A DNA stretch of 64,000 nucleotides, taken from contig NZ_KE384567.1 in assembly GCF_000426765.1 (NCBI RefSeq), positions 541,152 to 605,151 on the forward strand. Reading direction: 5' to 3'. Under the pieces are notes generated by a model. It saw only the letters and a list, made by a program, of their open reading frames with translations, searched no databases and was not told where the DNA came from. The stretch comes from Vibrio litoralis DSM 17657 (lineage in GTDB: Bacteria > Pseudomonadota > Gammaproteobacteria > Enterobacterales > Vibrionaceae). Shown piece by piece: positions 57,289 to 64,000 of this stretch (its first letter is position 1; the number at the start of each line of letters is the position of its first letter). The position numbers and the translations under genes were made by a program.

Positions 57289-58076
57289 TGGCAAACCATT
57301 CACTTAGCTTTGCCCAACGTTGTAATAAATACTGGCGAGTAATTGCCACTGGCAGTTGCTTTGCAATTTTTGGTATTGGCGCACTGTGCCTAACCTTTAT
57401 CGTCTTTCCACTGATGACTTGGGCGGCTCGCAATCAAACCCAACGTGAAATGCGGGTTCAATCGATCATTCAACAGGCTTTCGATTTATTTTGCCGTACC
57501 ATGAAATTTACTGGCACGATTGATTACCGCTTCGATAATGTAGAGCAAATGCAACAAGACAGAAATTGCTTGATCGTCGCCAATCACCCAAGCTTAATTG
57601 ATTATGTGTTAATTGCCTCTCACCTACCGCAATGCGATTGTCTGGTCAAAGCCGCGATTTGGCATAACCCATTTATGAAAGGGATCGTAAAAGCCGCCGG
57701 TTACATCCCTAATCGAGACCCAGAAAGCTTGCTCGATGACTGTAGCCAACGGCTAAACCATGGTAATGTTCTGCTGGTTTTCCCTGAAGGTACTCGCACG
57801 ACGCCCGGTCAAACCTTAAAGTTACAGCGAGGCGCAGCACAAATTGCCGTGCGCACGCAAACCGATTTAAGAGTGGTTCACATCACTGTGAACCCGAGCT
57901 TTTTAACCAAGCAAATGAAATGGTACCAAGTACCCGATACTAAACCCTTTTTTCATGTAGAAGTGAAAAACAAAATTAAGGTCGAGGAATTCATCCAAAG
58001 CAGTGACTCTCCAACCACTGCTGCGCGTCAACTGAATCGACATTTATCGAGTGCGATATTCCCCGATATCAAGTAG
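57288..58076 (+). CDS. Lysophospholipid acyltransferase-like protein (ApeD type)
   Basis: A 262-residue 1-acyl-glycerol-3-phosphate acyltransferase-like protein. One membrane helix spans about 22-46. The catalytic motif is NHPSLID, with His100 and Asp105, and FPEGTRTTPG is the glycerol-phosphate-binding block. It probably transfers an acyl or aryl polyene chain to a lipid in the inner membrane. It is translationally coupled to apeC. The 145 bases after it, before the first ACP gene, show nothing clear. Confidence 0.8.
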   Translation: MANHSLSFAQRCNKYWRVIATGSCFAIFGIGALCLTFIVFPLMTWAARNQTQREMRVQSIIQQAFDLFCRTMKFTGTIDYRFDNVEQMQQDRNCLIVANHPSLIDYVLIASHLPQCDCLVKAAIWHNPFMKGIVKAAGYIPNRDPESLLDDCSQRLNHGNVLLVFPEGTRTTPGQTLKLQRGAAQIAVRTQTDLRVVHITVNPSFLTKQMKWYQVPDTKPFFHVEVKNKIKVEEFIQSSDSPTTAARQLNRHLSSAIFPDIK

Positions 58077-58221
58077 ATACAAATAGCGAACCAATGTACA
58101 AAATAACGGAAGACAGACTTCCGACCCCAACGTCATTCATGTTGTGGCAACAAAGCTGCCGCTTCAATAGGCAAGGGTATATTATAATGAATAAACCTTT
58201 TATCAATTTAGGTAGGTTAGA

Positions 58222-58479
58222 GTGGAACAATTACACAACGAATTAAAAGCATTAATTATTGAAGCGTTAAACCTTGAAGATATTCAAGTGGAAGATATCG
58301 AAACTGACGCGGCTTTATTTGGTGATGGGCTAGGTTTAGATTCTATCGATGCACTAGAACTCGGTCTTGCCATTAAGAAAAAGTATCATATTGTGATTGA
58401 TGCTGACGATAATCAAACTCGTGAGCACTTTGCTTCTGTCGCGAACCTAGCGAACTACATTAGCGCTCAACAAAACTAA
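58222..58479 (+). CDS. apeE: Acyl carrier protein 1 of the APE cluster
   Basis: An 85-residue acyl carrier protein with the phosphopantetheine serine at Ser41 (GLGLDSIDALEL). The charge is strongly acidic. The start is GTG with TAGGTAGG upstream; no ATG fits. It would carry the growing polyene or the aryl starter. Which of the two carriers holds the starter cannot be told here. Confidence 0.87.
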   Translation: MEQLHNELKALIIEALNLEDIQVEDIETDAALFGDGLGLDSIDALELGLAIKKKYHIVIDADDNQTREHFASVANLANYISAQQN

Positions 58480-58500
58480 CTCAAACAGAACAAGAATATT

Positions 58501-58758
58501 ATGACGGAAATAAACAGAGACGAAGTATTCAGCAAAGTACAAGATGCCTTTGTTGAGCTATTTGAAATTGATGCTGATGATATCAAGCCAGAATCAAAAC
58601 TTTACCAAGAGCTGGACCTCGATAGCATTGATGCGGTTGACCTTGTAGTTCATCTACAAAAATTAACCGGCAAAAAGATCCAACCTGATGAGTTTAAAGC
58701 AGTACGTACCGTCAACGATGTTGTTGATGCTGTGGTAGAGCTACTCAAGGAAAAATAA
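58501..58758 (+). CDS. apeF: Acyl carrier protein 2 of the APE cluster
   Basis: An 85-residue acyl carrier protein with the modified serine at Ser42 (ELDLDSIDAVDLV). It is only distantly like the first carrier, so the two probably have different roles. Its stop overlaps the next gene by one base (TAATG). Confidence 0.87.
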   Translation: MTEINRDEVFSKVQDAFVELFEIDADDIKPESKLYQELDLDSIDAVDLVVHLQKLTGKKIQPDEFKAVRTVNDVVDAVVELLKEK

Positions 58759-59321
58759 TGCGCGCATTAACGGCTTTATCTGCCCTACTGCTACTGGCTT
58801 ATCCTTTAGCGGTTTATTACGGATTGAGCCGTTGGGGCATTGGCGTGATAGGTATTATCTTTGTCGCCCTGTTTGTCATTCGTATTGCAGCCGGTCATCA
58901 AACTAAGTTAAAAGAACTTAAATACATTGCTTGGTTAAGTGGCGCTGCCGGTATTATTCTCACTTTATGTGCGACATTATTTCGCGAACACGGTTGGTTT
59001 ACCTACTACCCAGTGGTGGTTAATCTTCTGATGTTTCTATTATTCTTCAGCAGCTTATGGCAATCGCAAACCTTAGTGGAGCGACTGGCTCGCCTACAAG
59101 AACCTGAACTACCAGAAAGTGGCGTGCGCTACACTCGCAATGTCACCAAAGTATGGTGTGGCTACTTTGTGATTAATGGCTCGATCGCACTTTATACCTG
59201 CTTTTTGCCACTTGAAATCTGGACCTTATACAATGGCTTACTCAGTTATTTGTTTGCCGGAAGTTTATTTACGATTGAATGGCTAGTAAGAGGTTATATC
59301 CGGAAATCTAACGAGCAATAA
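58758..59321 (+). CDS. APE-cluster membrane protein (COG4648, ApeG type)
   Basis: A 187-residue membrane protein with about five to six helices and the conserved loop RLQEPELPESGVRYTRNVTKV near the middle, where it meets the next helix. It is a regular member of APE clusters with no proven role. It is coupled to the second ACP gene by a one-base overlap. Confidence 0.78.
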   Translation: MRALTALSALLLLAYPLAVYYGLSRWGIGVIGIIFVALFVIRIAAGHQTKLKELKYIAWLSGAAGIILTLCATLFREHGWFTYYPVVVNLLMFLLFFSSLWQSQTLVERLARLQEPELPESGVRYTRNVTKVWCGYFVINGSIALYTCFLPLEIWTLYNGLLSYLFAGSLFTIEWLVRGYIRKSNEQ

Positions 59322-59362
59322 TCAACTCGTTACTATTACTGCTAGTTTTAAAAACTCCCAAT

Positions 59363-60796
59363 ATGGAAATTGCCACCAGCATGATACCTGCTTCTTTTGT
59401 TCCTCTTTCTCAATTGATGAATACCGATAGAGCCACTCAACGCTCTGTCGATTTTCCTGTTGCATTCGATGGTTTCAACCAGCAAGGCCAGGCAATTAGC
59501 TGGCAACAATTTCAACAAGATACTTATCAACTCAGCCAACAATTACTTGCTCGTAGTGAATCTCGTTGGGCGCTTTGTTTTGACAATAGCTACTGGTTTT
59601 CCGTGGCATTTATGGCGGCTTATCATAGTCAAAAGCAACTTATCATACCGGGCAATTTACAACCGGCGGCCTTAGCCGAACTTTCTCAACACTTTGATGC
59701 GGTTTTGCATGATGAGGTGATTGACTCCACGACTCTCGCGCCACACTTTGCCTTTGATGTTCCCAAAGTATTGGCCAAGAAATCTGAGATGGGCTTGCTT
59801 CAATTTAAAGATTTAGCCGATGTAGCAATCACCTTGTTTACTTCAGGCTCCAGTGGCCAACCCAAAGCCATCGACAAGCCACTATCAATTCTCGAAAAAG
59901 AAGTGGCACAATTACAAGCTACTTGGGGTGAATCATTATCCGGAGTAACCACAGCTAGCACGGTTTCTCACCAGCATATTTATGGTCTGCTATTTCGCAT
60001 TCTATGGCCACTTTCGGCTGGCAGGCCATTTCTTGCCCAAAACTGGCAATACCCTGAGCAAATTATCGAACATGCAGATCAAGATACGGTTTTGATCAGT
60101 AGCCCCGCTTTACTCAAGCGCTTAACCCCAGCCGAGCCAGCAAACCGTTATCGCGCTATTTTTTCATCCGGTGGTCCACTACCTCTGGATGCCGCGAAAA
60201 CCTGTAATACATTATTTAACAGTTACCCACATGAAGTGCTCGGCAGCACTGAAACTGGTGGTATCGCCCATCGCCAACAGCGCTCAAGCGACACACCTTG
60301 GCAAGCATTTGTCGGCACGCAAATTGATGTCAATGCCGAGCAATGTTTGAAAATCAAATCACCGTTGGTGGATATCGCAAATTGGTATCAAACTGCCGAT
60401 CAATGTGAGTTATTAGATGATCAGCATTTTATTTTGAAAGGTCGTGCAGACCGAGTCATTAAAATAGAAGAAAAGCGTATATCATTAAGTGAGATTGAGC
60501 GTCGTTTAAATCAACTTGATGACATTACAGAAGCCGCAGTGATCCCATATCAAGAGCCTAAGCGTTTAATTACCGCTGCCGCGATTACGCTATCCCCAAT
60601 TGGACAAGCGAAACTCAAGCAACTCGGTAAGGGAAAATTTGTCCTGATGCTACGCCAATCTTTGCATCAATGGATTGAGCCTGTGGGTATTCCACGCCGT
60701 TTTCGAGTGGTTGATGAGATTCCCCTTAATACTCAGGGTAAGCGGTTAATCAGTGATATTGAGCAACTCTTCCACTCAGAATCGAGAAGTAAATAA
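59363..60796 (+). CDS. apeH: AMP-dependent aryl-acid ligase of the APE cluster (ApeH type)
   Basis: A 477-residue ANL-superfamily adenylating enzyme. Core motifs: TLFTSGSSGQPKAIDK (A3), LGSTETGGIAHR (A5), LKGRADRVIKIEEKRIS (A8) and NTQGKRLISD with the A10 lysine near the C-terminus. It is expected to activate a hydroxycinnamic or hydroxybenzoic acid and load it on an ACP. The start has no strong ribosome site; an ATG at 59381 is the alternative. Confidence 0.82.
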   Translation: MEIATSMIPASFVPLSQLMNTDRATQRSVDFPVAFDGFNQQGQAISWQQFQQDTYQLSQQLLARSESRWALCFDNSYWFSVAFMAAYHSQKQLIIPGNLQPAALAELSQHFDAVLHDEVIDSTTLAPHFAFDVPKVLAKKSEMGLLQFKDLADVAITLFTSGSSGQPKAIDKPLSILEKEVAQLQATWGESLSGVTTASTVSHQHIYGLLFRILWPLSAGRPFLAQNWQYPEQIIEHADQDTVLISSPALLKRLTPAEPANRYRAIFSSGGPLPLDAAKTCNTLFNSYPHEVLGSTETGGIAHRQQRSSDTPWQAFVGTQIDVNAEQCLKIKSPLVDIANWYQTADQCELLDDQHFILKGRADRVIKIEEKRISLSEIERRLNQLDDITEAAVIPYQEPKRLITAAAITLSPIGQAKLKQLGKGKFVLMLRQSLHQWIEPVGIPRRFRVVDEIPLNTQGKRLISDIEQLFHSESRSK

Positions 60797-60797
60797 G

Positions 60798-61157
60798 ATG
60801 ACAGTGATAAGAAAACCCACCGTTATAAAGAAAAAAGGTGACGAAAACACCCTCACTTTACATCTACAAGTCGATGCTGAAATTGAAGACTTTAAAGGTC
60901 ACTTTCCTCAGTTTGCTTTATTGCCGGGGGTCACTCAAATTGATTGGGCAGTCCATTATGCTCAGCAACTTTTCGATTCGCCAAAATCCTTTCAATCAAT
61001 GGAAGTGATCAAATTCCAAGAGCCTATTTTAAAAGACACACTAGTCAAACTGACCTTAACTTGGCATGCTGACAAACAAAAGCTGCACTTTAGTTATACC
61101 TCAGGGCAAGATGATGAGGTACGTACTCATTCATCGGGTCGAATCTTATTAGGTTAA
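60798..61157 (+). CDS. apeI: Hotdog-fold 3-hydroxyacyl-ACP dehydratase (ApeI type)
   Basis: A 119-residue FabZ/FabA-like protein. GHFPQFALLPGVTQ puts the catalytic His at residue 35. It is short, with one hotdog domain. In Xenorhabdus, ApeI pairs with ApeP to form the active dehydratase, so a partner is expected beyond the window. The ATG at 60798 comes directly after the ligase stop; an upstream in-frame ATG at 60753 inside the ligase is rejected. Confidence 0.8.
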   Translation: MTVIRKPTVIKKKGDENTLTLHLQVDAEIEDFKGHFPQFALLPGVTQIDWAVHYAQQLFDSPKSFQSMEVIKFQEPILKDTLVKLTLTWHADKQKLHFSYTSGQDDEVRTHSSGRILLG

Positions 61158-61174
61158 AGGAAGCATGTCTTAAT

Positions 61175-62953
61175 ATGGCCTCATTTTCACCCTGCTTTGT
61201 CATTCCTTGCTATAACCACGGCTCGACCATGGCAAGCGTTATCGCCTCTTTGCAGCCTTTTGGCTATCCGATCTTGGTAGTGGATGATGGTAGTGATAGC
61301 GACACCAAAGCGGCTTTAAATAACTTAATCGACACACCAAATCTGACCTTACTTGCCAATCCAGTTAATCAAGGTAAAGGCGGGGCAATGATTTTGGGCT
61401 TACGGGAAGCGCACCGACTAGGGTTTAGCCATGCGATCCAAATTGATGCCGATGGACAGCACGATCCAACCGCCATTCCTCGATTAATTGAAGCCTCAAA
61501 AACCAATCCTGAGCAATTAATCTCAGGTCGTCCTATCTATGACGAATCGGTACCCAAAGCGCGCCTTTATGGCCGTTATGCCACTCATATTTGGGTTTGG
61601 ATTGAAACGCTCTCTTTTGCTCTCAAAGACAGCATGTGCGGCTTTCGTTCTTATCCACTGGATGCAACCATTGCCACGCTCGACCGGTATTCAATGGGTC
61701 TGAGAATGGATTTTGACACTGAGATTATGGTCAAAATGTACTGGCAAGGTGTCGACTGTCAATTCATTGAAACTCATGTTATTTATCCAGAAAATGGCAT
61801 TTCTCACTTTGATGCCCTACACGACAATATTCGCATCAGCAAAATGCACACTAAATTATTTTTTGGCATGCTACCGCGTATTCCTAAACTGATCGCCCGT
61901 CATTTCAAGCCACCTCAAGCAGAAAAAGACAAACAAACCTCAAATACGCACTGGGCGAAAAGTAAAGAACAAGGTTCGGTTTTTGGTATCAAACTGCTAA
62001 TGGCGGTTTACTCTCTACTCGGTCGCTCAGTATTTAATGCCATTCTAAAACTAGTGATTGGTTACTATCACAAAACCGGTAAGCAAGCGAGACTCGCCTC
62101 TGAGCAGTATATCCAACAACTTGAACATTACTGTCGCGAACAAAAGATCGCGTTAGCTACACCGCTTTCTAGCTACCAACACTTGTTATCATTTGGCCAG
62201 ACCATGTTGGATAAACTGGCTGGATGGCGTGGGGATATTACTCGTGATGATTTGACCATTCATGGCAAAGAGCACTTTGAACACGTCATAGGCAACCAAC
62301 AAGGTGTTATTATTCTCGGCTCACATTTAGGTAACTTAGAGCTTTGCCGAGCCATGGGAAGCTTGCGTACCAATGTCACCATTAATGCTTTAGTGTTTAC
62401 CGAGCACGCTGAACGCTTTAACCGTGTCATGAAAGCTGTCAATCCCGACTCCTCGGTTAATCTCATTCAAGTCACCTCACTTGGACCGGATACCGCAATT
62501 TTATTGCAGCAAAAGCTTGAACAAGGTGAATGGATCGTGATTGTGGGTGACCGAACCTCCGTGACCAAAGAACAACGCGTAATCTGGGCGGACTTTCTAG
62601 GTAAACCGGCCCCTTTCCCGCAAGGCCCTTTTATGCTGGCCAGTGTGTTAGCCGCGCCAGTCTATTTATTGTTTGGCCTACGTGATGAACAACAAAGCCA
62701 GAAACGCCCAAACTATCATGTCTATTTTGAACCATTTTATGACCAAATTGTGCTGCCAAGAAAACAGCGTATGCAAGCCTTGCAAGAGGTTGTTCAACAG
62801 TACGCCACACGCTTAGAACACTTCACCTTACAAGCGCCATTACAATGGTATAACTTTTTTAATTTTTGGCAGCTGACCAATCCAACGCCAAGTGACAGTG
62901 CCAGTACGACTCAACACGATCCGAATTCAGGACAAAGTGAACACAATGACTAA
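61175..62953 (+). CDS. Glycosyltransferase 2 - acyltransferase fusion (ApeJ type)
   Basis: A 592-residue two-domain protein. The N-terminal GT2 domain (about 1-240) has CFVIPCYNHGSTMASV and the DxD motif at Asp91-Asp93 (IDADGQHDP). The C-terminal domain from about 290 is a lipid A-type lysophospholipid acyltransferase (LpxL/HtrB) with GSHLGNLELCRAMG, catalytic His384 and Glu389. It may build the lipid anchor by adding a sugar and an acyl or polyene chain. Its end overlaps the lyase start by 8 bases. Confidence 0.83.
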   Translation: MASFSPCFVIPCYNHGSTMASVIASLQPFGYPILVVDDGSDSDTKAALNNLIDTPNLTLLANPVNQGKGGAMILGLREAHRLGFSHAIQIDADGQHDPTAIPRLIEASKTNPEQLISGRPIYDESVPKARLYGRYATHIWVWIETLSFALKDSMCGFRSYPLDATIATLDRYSMGLRMDFDTEIMVKMYWQGVDCQFIETHVIYPENGISHFDALHDNIRISKMHTKLFFGMLPRIPKLIARHFKPPQAEKDKQTSNTHWAKSKEQGSVFGIKLLMAVYSLLGRSVFNAILKLVIGYYHKTGKQARLASEQYIQQLEHYCREQKIALATPLSSYQHLLSFGQTMLDKLAGWRGDITRDDLTIHGKEHFEHVIGNQQGVIILGSHLGNLELCRAMGSLRTNVTINALVFTEHAERFNRVMKAVNPDSSVNLIQVTSLGPDTAILLQQKLEQGEWIVIVGDRTSVTKEQRVIWADFLGKPAPFPQGPFMLASVLAAPVYLLFGLRDEQQSQKRPNYHVYFEPFYDQIVLPRKQRMQALQEVVQQYATRLEHFTLQAPLQWYNFFNFWQLTNPTPSDSASTTQHDPNSGQSEHND

Positions 62954-64000
62954 TCAAAATCGCAATAACAACCGCATTACTTTTGGCGCACAACGCCTGA
63001 CGATTGAAGATGTCATGGCTATCGCTCAGGGTAGTCAGGCACAAATGAACAGCAATGAAGCCTTCACCAGTAAAATTGATCGTGGTGTGGCTTTTTTAGA
63101 GCGTCTTTTACAACAAGAAGGCGTAATTTATGGTGTCACTACTGGCTATGGCGATTCTTGTACGGTTGCCATTCCAATGGATTTAGTCGATGAACTCCCC
63201 CTGCATTTAACCCGCTTTCACGGCTGTGGTTTAGGTGAGCATTTAGATGAACAACAAGCTCGCGCGGTATTAGCCACGCGTTTATGTTCGTTATCGCAAG
63301 GGGTTTCTGGTGTCACTCATGACCTACTCAATCAAATCGTTACCCTAATCAATCAAGGCATTACACCTTTAATTCCACAAGAAGGTTCAGTGGGCGCGAG
63401 CGGAGACTTAACGCCACTTTCTTACCTTGCAGCCGTATTAATTGGTGAGCGTGAGGTGTTATACAAAGGCCAAGTGCGTCCAACTTCTGAAGTATTTTCT
63501 GAACTGAATATCCAACCGATTAAACTTAAGCCCAAAGAAGGCTTAGCGTTAATGAATGGCACCTCAGTGATGACGGCGATCGCTTGTATTGCCTTTAAGC
63601 GCGCAGAATATCTGGCTCAGCTTTCCACGCGTATTACCGCTATGGTGTCACTCGGCATGCAAGGTAATGACTTTCACTTCGATGAAGCGCTGTTTGCCGT
63701 AAAACCCCATCAAGGCCAGCAACAAATTGCCGCTTGGTTACGTGCTGATCTACAAGCAGAACGTCCACCAAGTAATAGTGATCGCTTGCAAGATCGCTAT
63801 TCATTACGCTGTGCACCGCATGTGATTGGCGTGTTGCAAGACACCCTACCGTGGTTACGTCAAATGATTGAAAATGAACTGAACAGTGCCAATGACAATC
63901 CAATCATTGATGGGGATAACGAACGCGTACTACATGGCGGACATTTCTATGGCGGTCATATAGCAATGGCGATGGATACTTTAAAAACCGCCGTTGCAAA
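62946..64000 (+). CDS. Aromatic amino acid ammonia lyase of the APE cluster, truncated at the window edge
   Basis: The frame is open from ATG 62946 to the window end, giving 351 residues of a protein normally near 510-530. The MIO cofactor triad Ala151-Ser152-Gly153 lies in SVGASGDLTPLSY. MNGTSVMT, SLRCAPHVIG and SANDNPI are also present. The family removes ammonia from His, Phe or Tyr. The selectivity pair is Phe91-His92 (TRFHG), unlike HAL (Ser-His), TAL (His-Leu) and PAL (Phe-Leu). In APE clusters it probably makes the aryl acid starter. It overlaps the previous gene by 8 bases. Confidence 0.85.
   Translation, partial: MTNQNRNNNRITFGAQRLTIEDVMAIAQGSQAQMNSNEAFTSKIDRGVAFLERLLQQEGVIYGVTTGYGDSCTVAIPMDLVDELPLHLTRFHGCGLGEHLDEQQARAVLATRLCSLSQGVSGVTHDLLNQIVTLINQGITPLIPQEGSVGASGDLTPLSYLAAVLIGEREVLYKGQVRPTSEVFSELNIQPIKLKPKEGLALMNGTSVMTAIACIAFKRAEYLAQLSTRITAMVSLGMQGNDFHFDEALFAVKPHQGQQQIAAWLRADLQAERPPSNSDRLQDRYSLRCAPHVIGVLQDTLPWLRQMIENELNSANDNPIIDGDNERVLHGGHFYGGHIAMAMDTLKTAVA

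Noticed and set aside
1-64000. CRISPR array or cas genes
   Set aside because: No set of regularly spaced direct repeats was seen and no Cas-like protein is encoded.

Overview
This 64 kb window is chromosomal DNA of a gammaproteobacterium, almost certainly a Vibrionaceae member. The gene order follows the E. coli 68-70 min region (zapG-degQ-degS, parC-parE-yqiA-cpdA-yqiB-nudF-tolC, hldE-glnE-ygiF-ygiM-cca-uppP-folB-plsY-tsaD-rpsU-dnaG-rpoD). It has Vibrio-style changes: a Pit transporter with a DUF47 partner, gspA-gspB beside cca, and yqeY between rpsU and dnaG. Base composition is fairly AT-rich, and short Vibrio-type intergenic repeats occur. The species cannot be named from the sequence alone.

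Layout. 1-3.9 kb: end of zapG, the periplasmic proteases DegQ and DegS, and an EamA transporter. 4-12.7 kb: topoisomerase IV genes, an esterase, cAMP phosphodiesterase, DUF1249 and ADP-ribose hydrolase genes on the minus strand, divergent from tolC. 12.8-19.8 kb: heptose activation (hldE), GlnE adenylyltransferase, a K+ channel and the YgiF triphosphatase. 20-29.6 kb: phosphate transport, YgiM, uracil permease, GspA/GspB, Cca and UppP. 29.7-37.5 kb: folate enzymes, PlsY, TsaD, the rpsU-yqeY-dnaG-rpoD macromolecular synthesis block and a CAU tRNA that looks like tRNA-Ile2. 37.6-38.6 kb: ribB under an FMN riboswitch.

38.6-49.6 kb is accessory sugar metabolism. A xylose-type ABC transporter (xylFGH) and a CytR-like LacI regulator lie on the minus strand. 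Divergent from them is an operon of a TIM-barrel isomerase/epimerase, a Gfo/Idh/MocA dehydrogenase and a second complete sugar ABC transporter. Two LacI-type operators sit at the two ends of the divergent promoter region. 49.7-53.9 kb holds an acetate transporter with a predicted CRP site, an MscS channel overlapping a bile-acid-symporter-like gene, and a yiaW-yiaV type pair.

54-64 kb is the left part of an aryl polyene (APE) pigment cluster: a halogenase-like flavoenzyme and a methyltransferase transcribed away from a tight operon of a ketosynthase-like chain-length factor, acyltransferase, two ACPs, a membrane protein, an AMP ligase, a dehydratase, a glycosyltransferase-acyltransferase fusion and an aromatic amino acid ammonia lyase cut by the window edge. 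The likely logic is: lyase and ligase supply an aryl starter, the ACP-bound type II enzymes extend it, and the two transferases attach it to a lipid. The least described parts are the keto-sugar module and the APE lyase with its unusual selectivity residues.
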